Under the pieces are notes generated by a model. It did not search any database, was not told the DNA's origin, and saw only the letters and a program-made list of their open reading frames with translations. The position numbers and the translations under genes are program-made. 64,000 nt of DNA from Dryocosmus kuriphilus (taxonomy: Eukaryota; Arthropoda; Insecta; Hymenoptera; Cynipidae): the NCBI GenBank assembly GCA_038277395.1, contig CM076197.1, forward strand, positions 79,841,951 to 79,905,950, written 5' to 3'. This document shows positions 1 to 11,020 of the stretch, piece by piece (positions within the stretch are counted from its first letter, which is position 1; every line of letters begins with the position of its first letter).

Positions 1-886
1 CTTGCTTACGTTGTGGGGAAGTATATTACGGTTGAGCCCTTTGGTATCCAACTCGGACGGGAAATAAATTCTACAATTTGGACTGTGGAAGAATTTTCAA
101 AGCACTAACAGCTGAGAGGACGACCTGTTTGATATAAACTATCAAAATTACGTTAAAATTTTGAAATCCACTTTAGAACAGCCTTCGCTTGTCTTTTAAA
201 CCTACATTTAGAATTTTTTTTCAAATATATTATTATTTTTTGTTTGATGTAAATGAATAAGTGTGTTTAAATAATTTTTTGCCCTTTATTTATTGACCAA
301 AAGAGTCACATGGAGATTCCCCAAACTTCATTTAATCTAAAATCATGTTACCTTATGTATGTGACATAATTTTCATTTTTCTCAATTAGTGACATAATTA
401 GCTTGTAACATAAAAAGATGTCGATTCGGTGAAATAACAAATATATTGATTAAAAATTCAGAAAAATAAAAATAATGTAAAATTCTAAATCCGACGTATG
501 TGACGTGACCCAATATTTACATGACTTAAACATTTTTAAATGCAGCAATACAATTTTTTGGTTGAATCAATTTTAGATTCAAAGCTGCTATGCTTTTTCT
601 ATACTCAAGAGTTATTGTGTACGTGTTTTCGTGGAAATTTCTTGTATTCATAATATATATTGTGTTAGATTAAATCTTCAATCATCACGTATGAAAAATG
701 TGATAAAATGTCTGCAACATTGTTATCATACATTAACTTTTTATAATTTAAATTTTTATTGAGCATCTGTTATTTCATAAATTTTACCTGCGTGTTTTAC
801 GATTTTGATTTGAAATAAAGTTTAAATCTAGGACCAAGATTGCATTAAATTATCTTTTGATGTAATCACTTCATTTTTGAAAAAAA
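1..886. other. AT-rich DNA, no feature recognised
   Basis: No coding region, RNA gene or terminal repeat could be recognised here. The DNA is AT-rich with many homopolymer runs, and the short open frames have no family resemblance. Confidence 0.5.
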
Positions 887-994
887 AATTGAAATAGCGC
901 CCTATGGTTATAGGGTCACGCATATTAAGTGAATTATTTCTGAGCGCCATTAACTTATTTGTTTAATAAAGAAGCTTTTACCCATACTATATTG
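887..994 (+). repeat. direct repeat, copy 1 (about 108 bp)
   Basis: This block recurs with about 85-90 percent identity at 1671-1779. Both copies contain the string GGTCACGCATATTA or a one-base variant, and both end in CTTTTACCCATACT. The two copies flank the deleted mariner at 1139-1581 but are not its target duplication, which is the dinucleotide TA. Function unknown; probably a dispersed repeat or a local duplication. Confidence 0.75.
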
Positions 995-1138
995 TACTAT
1001 TTTATTCTAATATATAACAAAATTTTAATAAATTTAAGAAAACAAAATATCCATGCCCCAGTTTCTGAAAAGGTCTCAATATAAAAACTACAATTTTATT
1101 ATTTTAGTTATGATTGCATCAATGAGTGAAGTAATATA

Positions 1139-1581
1139 CGAGGTGTGTTCAAAAAGTAAGGTGACTTTTCAAATTTCGCGGACTACGTACATTCAGTCTT
1201 CAATTTTGAAAAATTTTATATTGGTACACTTGTCCTGAACATATGTGCACAGTTTCAAGTGTATAGTATTTTTAGTTTGTTTGTGAGAGGCGTAAAGGTT
1301 AGAAGTGTTTGGTGTGATCTTCGATTTTCTACTGTCGAAAAAAATGGATCAGAGAACTTGCATCAAATTTTGTGTAAAAAATGGAATTAAGTATTTCAAA
1401 ACACTTGAAATGTTGACCAAAAAGTTCTTATCAGAAGTGCTTCGAGGATTGGAAAAAGCGTTGGCACAAGTGTGTTATATCTGAGGGGGGTTACTTTGAA
1501 GGGGACAACATAATAATTGATGAATAAATAAATATTTTTTCGGAAAAATTAAAAGTCACCTTACTTTTTGAACACACCTCG
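1139..1581 (+). mobile_element. internally deleted mariner (MITE-like, 443 bp)
   Basis: Both ends carry the inverted repeat CGAGGTGTGTTCAAAAAGTA (right end inverted) and are flanked by TA, the mariner target duplication. The left part matches the 5' untranslated region and first about 25 codons of the mariners at 3766 and 48438. The right part matches their last about 40 codons. The junction lies near 1418-1421, where about 880 bp present in the full-length relatives are missing. The TIR differs from the other two copies by GTGTTC for GTGATC, so this is a slightly different subfamily. It cannot encode transposase and could only have moved with a helper. Confidence 0.93.
1344..1527 (+). pseudogene. 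mariner transposase remnant, N- and C-termini only
   Basis: The start ATG in the context AAAATGGATCAGAG matches the start of the other mariner copies. The reading then jumps from the N-terminal DNA-binding region to the C-terminal tail, which contains a lysine/tryptophan-rich patch (EDWKK followed by W) and ends in an acidic DE before TAA. The whole catalytic domain with its three aspartates is absent, and the join shifts frame, so no functional protein is possible. Confidence 0.8.
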
Positions 1582-1630
1582 TATATGTACCGATAGTAGA
1601 AAGTGTAAGAAGTCAATTTTATACTATTTT

Positions 1631-1660
1631 ACTACTATATATATATATATATATATACTT
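1631..1660. repeat. (TA)n microsatellite
   Basis: An uninterrupted alternating TA tract of about 24 bases lies between the deleted mariner and the second copy of the direct repeat. Confidence 0.9.
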
Positions 1661-1670
1661 TTTGCCAAAA

Positions 1671-1779
1671 AATTGAAATAGTGCCCTATGTTTATAGAGT
1701 CACGCATATTAGGTGAATTATTTCTAAACGCAATTAATTTACTTGTTTAATAAAGGAGCTTTTACCCATACTGTGTTGT
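1671..1779 (+). repeat. direct repeat, copy 2 (about 108 bp)
   Basis: Second copy of the block at 887-994, same orientation, starts 784 bp apart. It differs by scattered substitutions such as GTGCCC for GCGCCC and by one single-base indel. Confidence 0.75.
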
Positions 1780-3610
1780 TAAAGATTTTAAAAAATTTCC
1801 TGAGATATTGATTTTCTTAACGCAGGAAAATAAATATCATCGAAAAAAGTTGGCTAATTCCAAGTAAATAGTTGAAGTATTTTGAGGTTGAGATGGAATT
1901 TTACAGATTTTGAAAATTTACTTTTGATGGTGATTATTATTAATCGCATTTTCAATTTTTTACAAAAATAATAACTTTTTCGCAAGATATATAACAGGCG
2001 AGTTTTTTCTGAAAGACTGATAAAAAAAGAAAAGGAAATTTCTTTTCAATAAATAATATTAAATTCAAGAAACATCAGACCTGAAAGAATAAAACAGAAC
2101 TATTTCTATCTTAAAATTTGGACTAAAATTATAATTTGAACATTTTCTCTTTATATTACAAGATGAGACTTTTGATCGAAATTTTTTAGCATAAAGCGTA
2201 TATGATTTTTTAAAATTTCGTATGCAAAAAAGTAATAATCTTTGATTCTTCACTAAAATCTGAAAATCCGAATTTTTCTTTATTAACCTTTCTACAATCT
2301 ATTAGTAAGGTTCTTGGACGCAGGTAGTAATCAACCTTCTGCTATTCTTCTGCGCGAAGCCAACATCTGGCGCCTAGTCTCGGAAATCCTGAGACGATAC
2401 TGAGCGATACTTTAGTTTCCGACACGAAAACGATACGATACCAAACCGATACTGCAGTCTCCAGAACTGAGACCGATACGAGAAAAACGGAGATTTTCCG
2501 ATACGATACCGCATCGCTATCTGGAACAAAAAGTTTTTTAATTTTATGCTACAGGTTCAGCAGTTCTTTTTCAATTGCATAAAAAAATGATCAAATGTTC
2601 TTACAGACATGTACAAGAAACAATTCAAAGACCAAATTAATCTAAATTTATGTATCTTCTCAAAAAATTATCCCAAAAATATGCATGATTTTACGCAGCC
2701 TAGCCTGCTTTCCCCCTTTCAGCTCTGCATTTTAACAAATAACCCGTACCATCTACCCGTATATGCGCCATTCCCATGGCTACGACATTGGCTTGCGTCA
2801 TATCACTAAATTTGGAGATGTCTTCCCCGATTCTTCCCCTTCTGGTTTCCGAGAGGCCGTTTGATTGTAAAGAGAGAGAGAGAGAGAGTCCTAAAATCAT
2901 AAAGATAAAAGAAATACATTAATTACATTGATTACTTTTCCAAGAAATTGAATTTTAAATATAAATGTACAAAAACAAGCACCGAAAGCTTGTACGTTTG
3001 TATTCAGTGACTGATCAGTACTAAAATCTTTTGAAAAATAAAGAAAATACAAGAGGTTTTTATGCAGCAAGGCTATTCCTCTTGGGGCAATTATAAGCTG
3101 AAATACTGTATTTTTCTTACTTATTCTATCACACTAATCAATAATAATTATTTAACATTTTTTATGATACTTAAGAAACTGCAATTCGGGAATTATACCA
3201 TGTTGGTAAGGTTTTCGACTATACAAAAATGATTTTAACTTTCGCTTCCAAAATTAAAGTAAATAAAACATTCTGAATATTGTTGTAAATGTAGTTATAA
3301 TAGTAGTAGTTTATGAAATAGAAAACTTGTTTGGCCCAAATTATGTGTATAAAAGATTCTGTTACTGAAAATGTATTCTTATGCAGTTGAAATTGGAAAA
3401 AATTGGTTAGTTAAAATGTTTGAGAAAAAGTTAGGAAAATATTTCAAAATATGTATGGAAATTCTGAATATTTTGTTGACACTTTTTTTTGGCAAATTTT
3501 CTGAAAACTTTTTTGGGAATGTGTTCTTCAGAAATTGTATTTAAATTTTGCACGTACATTTGTAGAAAAAAGGCTAACAAAACTTTCTTTGTAAATAAAA
3601 TATATCCAAT
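1780..3610. other. intergenic DNA with simple-sequence patches
   Basis: No gene recognised. At 2395-2515 the hexamer CGATAC and one-base variants recur about ten times in irregular spacing, which looks like cryptic simple sequence. A short (GA)n run lies at 2873-2888. The block 2890-2970 is a dispersed repeat also found around 10990-12400. A minus-strand frame at 2700-2900 follows a TTTTAG acceptor-like site but has no recognisable domain. Confidence 0.45.
2885..2970 (+). repeat. dispersed repeat, uninterrupted copy
   Basis: This segment reads CCTAAAATCA, then AGAAATACATTA, then TACATTGATTACTTTT, then AAATTTTAAATATAAAT. The same order occurs at 10990-11020 plus 12337-12400, but there a mariner sits between AGAAATA and CATTA. 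This copy is therefore the unoccupied form of the site. Confidence 0.75.
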
Positions 3611-3611
3611 A

Positions 3612-3735
3612 GGGTGGTCCAAAAAAAGGGAGGTTTCGAATTTCTTTTATGCCCCCCCCCCCCCCAGTTTTGTGAGGTTCCCGAAAAAAGTGAATACGTA
3701 TTTTTTTATTTTTCGATCGGCGACTTTGTGCATTA
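3612..3735 (+). mobile_element. fragment of the TAGGGTGGCTC foldback family
   Basis: The segment opens with TAGGGTGGTCC, close to the terminus TAGGGTGGCTCAAAA of the foldbacks at 14018, 34684 and 52390. It then has a run of 13-14 C and a stretch like the subterminal GTGAGGTTCCCG seen at 34750 and 52450. No opposite end is found, so this is a single terminal fragment. Confidence 0.6.
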
Positions 3736-3765
3736 ATATCTAGCACAACTATAGTTTTGCATATA

Positions 3766-5090
3766 CGAGGTGTGATCAAAAAGTAAGGTGAGTTTTTGAA
3801 TTTCGCGGGATGCGTACAGTCGATATTCGTTTTCTTTTTTTCTTATGCTGGTACACTCGTCCCAAACATATGTGCACAGTTTCAGCTATATAGCAATTCT
3901 TGTTTGTTTGTGAGAGGCATAAAGGTTAGAAGTGTTTTGCGTGCTCGGTGATTTTCTGCTGTCGAAAAAGATGGATCAAAGAATTTGCATTCAATTTTGT
4001 GTAAAAAAATGGAATTAAGTGCTCCAAAACACTTAAAATGTTGACAGTGGCATACGGTGAGTGTACTCTGAGTAAAAAAAATGTTTATAAGTGGTACAAG
4101 CTCTTTCGGGAAGGCCGAGAAGATGTTAATGACGAAGCTCGCCCTGGACGTCCCAGCACGTCAACAACTGATGAAAACGTTGAAGAAGTGAAGAAAATAA
4201 TGTTGGCGAATCGTCGAATTACCATTAGAGAAGTTGCTGATGATGTCGGCATTTTCGTTTGGCTCGTACCAAGCAATTTTAGTGGATATTTTGGGCATGA
4301 GACGTGTGTCAGCGAAGTTTGTTCCGAAATTGCTAAATTTTGACCAAAAGAACCGTCGCGTGAGCATCGCTCAGGAGCTGTTGGATGACATCAAAGGCGA
4401 CCCAGACTTGCTCAAAAGGATCATAACAGGTGATGAAACATGGGTATATGGTTATGACGTCGAAACTAAGGCTCAATCGTCCCAGTGGAAGCATTCTGGA
4501 TCACCAAGACCAAAAAAAGCACGCCAAGTTCGATCAAATGTCAAGGTTTTGTTCACTGTTTTCTTCGATTATCATGGCGTAGTGCATCAGGAGTTCTTAC
4601 CACAAGGGTCGTACAGTTAATAAAGAGTACCTTGAATTTATGCGCCGTTTGCGTGAAGTAATACGAAAAAAAAAACGTCCGGAATTGTGGAAAAACCAGT
4701 CATGGTTATTGCACCACGATAATGCCTCAGCTCACACATCATTGCTTGTTCGTAATTTTTTTGGCCAATAACAACACCATAATCATGCCTCAGCCACCGT
4801 GTTCACCAGATTTGGTTTTCTGCGACTTTTTCCTGTTTCCAAAACTGAAAAGACCCAATGAAAGGACGGCGTTTTTCGACGATTGAGGAGATAAAGACCG
4901 CATCGCTGGAAGACCTGAAGGCTATACCAAAAAGTGCTTATCAGAAATGCTTTGAGGATTGGAAAAAGCGCTGGCACAAATGTATTATATCCGAGGGGGA
5001 TTACTTTGAATGGGACAACATCAACATTGATGAATAAATAAAAATTTTTGATAAAAATAAAAAGTCACCTTACCTTTTGATCACACCTCG
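3766..5090 (+). mobile_element. mariner element, nearly full length (1325 bp)
   Basis: Terminal inverted repeats of about 28 bp begin CGAGGTGTGATCAAAAAGTA; the right end is the inverse with one mismatch (CCTTACC for CCTTACT). TA flanks both ends (3764-3765 and 5091-5092). Length and organisation are typical of mariner (Tc1/mariner superfamily). It belongs to the same subfamily as the copy at 48438-49761. The single open frame expected of an active element is broken. Confidence 0.96.
3971..5037 (+). pseudogene. mariner transposase, frameshifted
   Basis: The product would bind the element ends through an N-terminal helix-turn-helix pair and cut and rejoin DNA through a D,D34D catalytic domain. 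The start is the ATG at 3971 (MDQRICIQFC), shared with the copy at 48643. Visible pieces are the HTH region with YGECTLSKKNVYKWYKL (from about 4040), the linker peptide ARPGRPSTS, the first catalytic block GDETWVYGYD (about 4430-4460) and the WLLHHDN block near 4700, where the canonical HDNAPAH reads HDNASAH. The last block, expected as SPDLAPCDFF, is disturbed near 4800. The stop is TAA at 5035. At least three frameshifts, near 4010, 4250 and 4610, prevent translation as one protein. A dead copy. Confidence 0.92.
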
Positions 5091-5092
5091 TA

Positions 5093-6186
5093 AATAATTA
5101 AAATTAACCATTTTGTTTTGTTTCAATAAATAGAGCATGTGCGATTTACCCAAGAATGTTACTTTTCTTTTCAAAAACTATCATACTTTAAAAAGTACAG
5201 ATGAAAACACGTTTCATTGAATATCACGGTTTGACTCCAAATGCACTTGTCATGTTTCTTCATCAGGACGGCAGAATAAAACGGCAGTCCAATAAATCTC
5301 TCATCTCCTTCTGAGACCATGGCGCGTACACACCATTTGTCGTTGCTGGAAGGTTTAGTTTATGGTAAGTGAAATACTTAACACGCCTACGGCAATAAAT
5401 GAAATTATAGGTCCAACACCTTTATTTATACTAGAGAACTAAGGCTAAGGCCTAAGCCCTAAGCGATCAATACAGGCGCAAATCGGACCAACTCATTCTC
5501 CGCTTCTAACATGTTGTTGCCAAAAGAAAGATCCAGGTAAAGTAGTAAAAGTATTAAGTGAAATTTTTCCTTAAAAGGTAAAAATTCCCATCCCATTTTT
5601 GGGTCCATCTTTTCCTAGTGTTTTAATCGATCGGAAGCTCTTGTTCGAGAAACGTGCGCTCAACGAATATAAAAAATATTAGTGAAATCTGGTATGAAAT
5701 CGCATTATTTTTTCAAGCGGTGCAAGTGTTAATTCAATATGGCAAAGTTATTAAAAATGCAGTGTGCATTAGTGGAATAGTTAGAAGACGAAGAAGTGCC
5801 AGGAAAAAAATCTCAAAAGGCAAGACATGAAGTCGTGGAAAGTAAGCTTGAGAAACATACTCAAGAGAGTATTAAATTTTATTATTTCACTATAAAAATA
5901 TGTGTGAAAAATCTTGAAGGAGTTGAGGAAGTCGAAAAATACAAGTGTTTTTTTCTGAAATTCGTCGGTAAGAATGACATTCTGAGTTTTAAATTTAAAA
6001 ATAGTGAAGTAAAAGTTCTTATTAGTAGAAATGGTATATTGTTACTCATTTAACAAAGAATATATTTTCCACAAATAATGGTTTAAATTAAAGGCACTAA
6101 CTGTTTGTAAGATTAAAAATTTTAAAAAGGTGATATCTAATCAAATGAATAAGTTAATTAATATAAATATTATATTTTTTATTACG
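5093..6186. other. intergenic; one unrecognised short open frame
   Basis: A plus-strand frame at about 5740-6053 encodes a lysine/glutamate-rich peptide (PGKKSQKARHEVVESKLEKH). Its likely upstream start near 5740 is separated by a stop at 5778. I recognise no family. At about 5320-5371 an ATG in a good context (ACCATGG) is followed 48 bases later by TATGGTAAGTG, which would make a splice donor. This could be a first coding exon or chance. Nothing else is seen. Confidence 0.25.
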
Positions 6187-7020
6187 GTAAAAAAATGGGT
6201 ACAAATGCTTATGAGTACTATTTGAAGTTTTTACAGTTGGTGACGCAGTTTATCAAAATTTGTCGAAATTTCTTTTTGAAAGTGTAGCAGTATCTAGTTC
6301 AATACAGATATTTGACTTTTTCTTTTTGAGTCCGATAGATGTTTGCCGAGATATTAATAAAGTGGGCTATAATTGTAATTTTCTCAAAACAATAAAGGTT
6401 TTTAAAATTTTGTAAAAAAAATGTATTCAACTTCTAGATTAACACATTAAATTTTTGATGCAAAATTTAGAAAATTATATTGTTATGAAAAATTACAATT
6501 TTCAGAAAACTTTACTCACATCTCAGAGAAAATTTCGAAAACAACGCAGAATGGATAAAAGTATGAAGAGACTTTTTTTTATAACTTTCTGAGGGGAACA
6601 ACTTTTCTCTTTTATCTTTTTTCGTATTCCGTACTCTCCAAATGCCGGGCAAAAGATATACTCTCTGGAAATCGGTTTACTATATTAATAGGAACTTTTA
6701 AAAAACATAGAAAAAATATAGCACATGTCTTTTTGAGGAAAATGAGTTAAACTTTTTTGAGAAAAGACGCTGCCATTTTGCCAATTTTGATATATGTCTT
6801 TAAATTTTCCAACGGATTTCAAAAGAAAACTAAAAGATCTATCAGGCTCAATAAGAAAAAGTCAAATATCTGTATTGGTGTATACTCTAGACTAGATACT
6901 GAAACACTTTAAACAAAAATCTTCAAAAATTTTTCGATAAATTGCGTCACCAATTTTAAGAGTTGAAATACTCATAACTTTGGGAAAAAAATTTGTTCAT
7001 CAAATCGGTAAAATACGTAT
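6187..7020. mobile_element. foldback element with long imperfect inverted arms
   Basis: The left arm (about 6187-6420) and right arm (about 6775-7020) are inverted copies. For example CAGATATTTGACTTTTTCTT at about 6304 is answered by the inverse AAGAAAAAGTCAAATATCTG at about 6854, and TTGGTGACGCA at about 6237 by TGCGTCACCAA at about 6943. The 350-bp centre has no coding capacity. Exact ends and target duplication could not be fixed. Probably a foldback-type non-autonomous DNA transposon. Confidence 0.7.
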
Positions 7021-8585
7021 CATCTAAAATACCTCGAAACACAACATATTTTGTCCCAAAACGATATGAACGATTTGAATTTAATTTAGCCAGGTATAAA
7101 TCAATATAATCTTGATAATAATATTATTAAATTAATTAATTGTTGGAAGTCAAGAAATTAGAAGATTTCTATTTTATTTTTGCAAATAACAGTTTTTTTT
7201 TTTTCCAAGTGTAGAATTACTCGAATTTTTACGATTTTCTTCCACAGTTTTTCTAATGCATGTTTTTTTCCAATTTTGAGTTCAAAAAATGATTTCCAAT
7301 CAATTACGACTATCGAATTCAAGTTTATTTCCCTAAGAAATAATATCAAGAAAAGAGGATAATTTACTTTGGAGACAAATATTTATTAATTTCTTCAATT
7401 AATTTTCTAGTTTGCAAAATTAACTTAGATATTACATACATTTTTAAGCACAAAAAAGAAGAAGGAGTTGTAATTGATTGGAAATAATTTTTTTAACTCA
7501 ATAATTTAAAAAAAAGGTAGAAATTGTTATTTTCCATTTAAGTGCTAAAATAAATAATTTTAAACAAAAAACTTTAATGCTTTGGTTTTCATTAGTTCAT
7601 TTCTGCAGAAATGTTGAATAAAGCCGTAAAAATGAGAAAATTCGAAATTTTGTTAAAAAAAAAAAAAAATATGGATGGTTTCTTTTCTTGAATTCCTCCA
7701 ATTGATTTTTCATTTTGGTGGTAAAATAAATATGTTGACACGAAAAGTTTAATGTTTTGGTTTAATTTGTTCATTTCTGCACCAATGTCCAATATGAAAA
7801 ATCAATCGGGCGTAGCCAAGAAATGAAACGATTTCTACAAGTTAAAAAAAAAAATCTTACGAGCATGTGATCTTTCATTTTAATGTAGAAATAAGCTTCA
7901 TTAAAGAAGTGTTGAATACAATCGTAAAAAATCAAAATTTTGTTCAAGAATAGAGAAAAAAAATAGAAATCGTTAAAATTCTAGACTTTCCCCGATTGAT
8001 TTTTATTTTGTGCTAAAATAAATAAGTTTGAACAAAAAGATTAATGTTTCTCTTTTAATTTGTTCATTTATGCATCAAAATGAAAACTCAGTCGGGGAAA
8101 CCAAAAAATTAAAAAATTTCTACAAACTTTTCCAAAACAATGAGGAGAATATGACCTTTCATTTTAACGTAAAAATAAACATGATGTTAACAAGTGTTAT
8201 AGTAAGGATTCAAAATTTAAAAAAAAATCGTTTGATTGGTTGGCTTCCACCCCTAATGGAAAAATATATTCATAGGTATTCGATCCAGTATCCGCCTAAT
8301 TTGTACCTACATATGATAACTGTCGAAGTGACATTAAAAATTAGGTTAATTATAATCGATTGAGATCCTGTTCAATGCACTACCGTAAAGTGATATCTCA
8401 AATTTACAGTTCTGACTTTCTAACGTATTATTAATATTCTTAAAGCTCATACAAATATTTTTTGTAAAAATCCTAAAAGAAAAATTGTAAAAATCAGAAA
8501 ATTTCTGATAAAAGATCAATATCAGATTTTAATTAAAAATTTGGTTAATTTCACTTATAACTGAGTTGTAATCTATTCGCACTAC
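7021..8585. repeat. AT-rich region with three copies of a roughly 75-bp motif
   Basis: A motif with the order AAAATAAATA, then TTTAATG or TTAATG, then TTTGTTCATTT or TAGTTCATTTC recurs at about 7545-7615, 7723-7785 and 8013-8080, always in the same orientation but unevenly spaced. Open frames here are short, AT-driven and have no recognisable domains. Confidence 0.5.
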
Positions 8586-9647
8586 CCCGTGTAGAAATTT
8601 CCCTATCTTTCCCTGTTGGAAGTGGGGTCTAGTGTGGCGCGTACTAGAAGTTCTAGTCTAGAAAGAACACATCAGGGCCCTATCTGGTGCTAGTAAGCAA
8701 TTTTTTACTTTGATAAATCTATCTGTATCTAATGGGGTCCCGACTAGAGAATCCTCGCTAACCTCACTTTTGTAATTATATAAGGTTCAGCCGTTAGGCG
8801 GCGCGCAACATAACCTCTCTTTGGTAAAGTTCATAAGTGTTAGTCGTGTTGTCATGAATCATGAGTGTCAGTCGTTTTTTAGAAGTCATCACTTTCGCTT
8901 CACTTTGATGAAAAGAAGAATATGAGAAAAACCATTAACAATATTTTAAAAAGATATTTGCCCAAAAAGGTTGCTTTTCAATTCGTAGCCATGAAGGCAT
9001 GTGGAAATAAACGAATTTTTAGGGAGACAAGAATGTGTTCATGCATGATGTTAGATAAGTTTATTAGAAATTAAGCATTTATTTATATATGAACTATACT
9101 ATTTCACGTTCTCTAAATAGTGAATTAAAAATTTTTCAGCTGCGGTTTCGAATTCCCACAGAAATCAAAACGGCGAAGCAATAACACAAATGTATCTCAA
9201 GAACAAGGGAAAAATGTGCAAAAAGAACAAGATTAAGGATATGTAATATTTATATTTTTCTTTAAGAATTATTTAAAAATGAATAAAATGCAATATAAAC
9301 AAACCTAATTTTATGTTTATTTCTAAGGATGTATTTGGGACGATATAAGTAGATATTTTGAGCATTTCTACTTGAAATCATCCCAAATGCATAACTATAT
9401 ATATGTTTATAATTATCACTGTATCTAACGGGAACCTGACTAGGGCCACAGCAGGATCCTTTCTTTGATAGGGCTGTGCAAGGGCGATACCCACTAGACC
9501 CCTACTAGAACGTCTAGTAGGATCTACATTTACAAAAGAGTTACGATCTTGTTGGGGCCCCGACTAGTTTTCCCCATAAGGGCCCGACTATAAAAAGGGA
9601 AAACTAGTGAGGGCCCCACTAGACCTCTTTCGAAATTTCTACACGGG
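8586..9647. mobile_element. non-autonomous DNA element with CCCGTGTAGAAATTT ends, copy 1
   Basis: The left end reads CCCGTGTAGAAATTTCCC and the right end is the inverse, AAATTTCTACACGGG. The subterminal 100-200 bp on both sides are rich in variants of CTAGT and GGGCCC, such as CCCGACTAG. A second copy is at 60403-61601. The roughly 1.06-kb interior has no transposase-like frame. No convincing target duplication was found, although both copies have TAC before the left end and ACCT after the right end, so the true ends may be a few bases further out. Superfamily not assigned. Confidence 0.8.
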
Positions 9648-11018
9648 ACCTTCAATTTTGTATTCGAAAGTTGTTAAGATTTCTGATAGAAGCAGAAAAC
9701 TTCGATGCAAATTTCGAAAAGAATCTGGAAGAAAACTGTGCACAAAGTTATCCGAAATGTTCTTTCCGAAATTTTTACCAGGGATGCTTTTTAGGCAAAT
9801 AAAGATTACTTTCATGTTGAAACTTTTGACAATGTTTACTGGGGTCAAAAGAAAAATATTAAACCGGAAAACAAAACTTTATGCGTGATTTTGTATTTGT
9901 AAACTCACTTGTATCAAACGTACCGTCTGTCACGCCCCCTATATAGAAATATACAAAACTATTATTAAACTATTTTTTGTTCATATTATGAATTTGTATA
10001 TTTTGTAATTCATTAATAATATAAGGTGAATTATTAATTATTTTTTTACCTTATATACTATTATTATTAGACAAAAATGTAAAGTGAATTTGAAACATAT
10101 TTTTCATTTAACAGAAGAGTATAAACAAAATTTTTATTTTTAGGTTGCTCAGAAGCAAAAGTCAAGGGACTAATGAAACAGAAAAATGGAAACCCAAAGT
10201 ACAATACTACAGACACTAAAAAAGAAATTGAATACTGAAAATGTAATCAAAGTCAGTCTAGCGGTTTGGTCGAAAAAAATCATCTCTCATTAGTCATTAC
10301 TAACCTGCAAGCTGAAGAACAGTTTTATCGTCTCCGTGACAGAGGCCGTTTGCGTCTTAAGAGAGTGCTCCAAAAACACTAATCCTTGACTCAGGAAAGT
10401 CCGCATCAGTATTATTAGGTACCACACTGACATCACTAACACAGTTCTTGCTTTTAACTTTTTGCTGATCTTTATTATGTCTTTGATTTTCAATATCACA
10501 CAATTCCAAAGTTTGATGTTTTCCAAATCCCTGAAAAGGTTGATAAATTATACTGAAATGAATTTGATTATACTTTTTAATTAAATAATTTTTGCAGAAG
10601 GGACTTTTTTTAAAATACTTACAACTTTTTCTTCTGCAATTCAATCTTAACACCCTCAATAAGTCCTTCCAGAACCTTTTTGAAGAGAAGAGGGAAGTTG
10701 TTCCGGTTTATCAAAGGCAGATTTTGTAAACAGTCTGACGGCTTTTTTAGCAATTCTGCGTCATCTGCTAACTACTCCATAACTTCTTTTATTCTTAGCA
10801 GAGGAAAACGCTTTGGAGTGCTTCATTAATGTTTCGCAAACATTCACGATAATATGGGCGAGAATGATGGAACGATTTTCTGCTACAAAACTTAATACCG
10901 CGATATATTTGTAGGATTCCGAAGAGAGTCCTTGAACTGAATTGAGAGCTGAGTTCGATGGCTTCATTTGGGACGCGAGCTTGCTGAGAGGGCCCTAAAA
11001 TCAGAAAGCAAAAAGAAA
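9648..11018. other. intergenic; possible decayed coding segment on minus strand
   Basis: Minus-strand frames at 10761-10967 and 10290-10659 (for example MKPSNSALNSVQGLSSESYK) are preceded at about 10990 by a TTTTAG acceptor-like site. They could be exons of a decayed gene or transposon. No domain was recognised and the frames are broken by several stops. The rest is AT-rich without signal. Confidence 0.2.
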
Positions 11019-11020
11019 TA

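Noticed and set aside
5796..6053. Possible small gene (Lys/Glu-rich peptide)
   Set aside because: No start with upstream support, a stop just upstream, and no family resemblance; kept only as a note.
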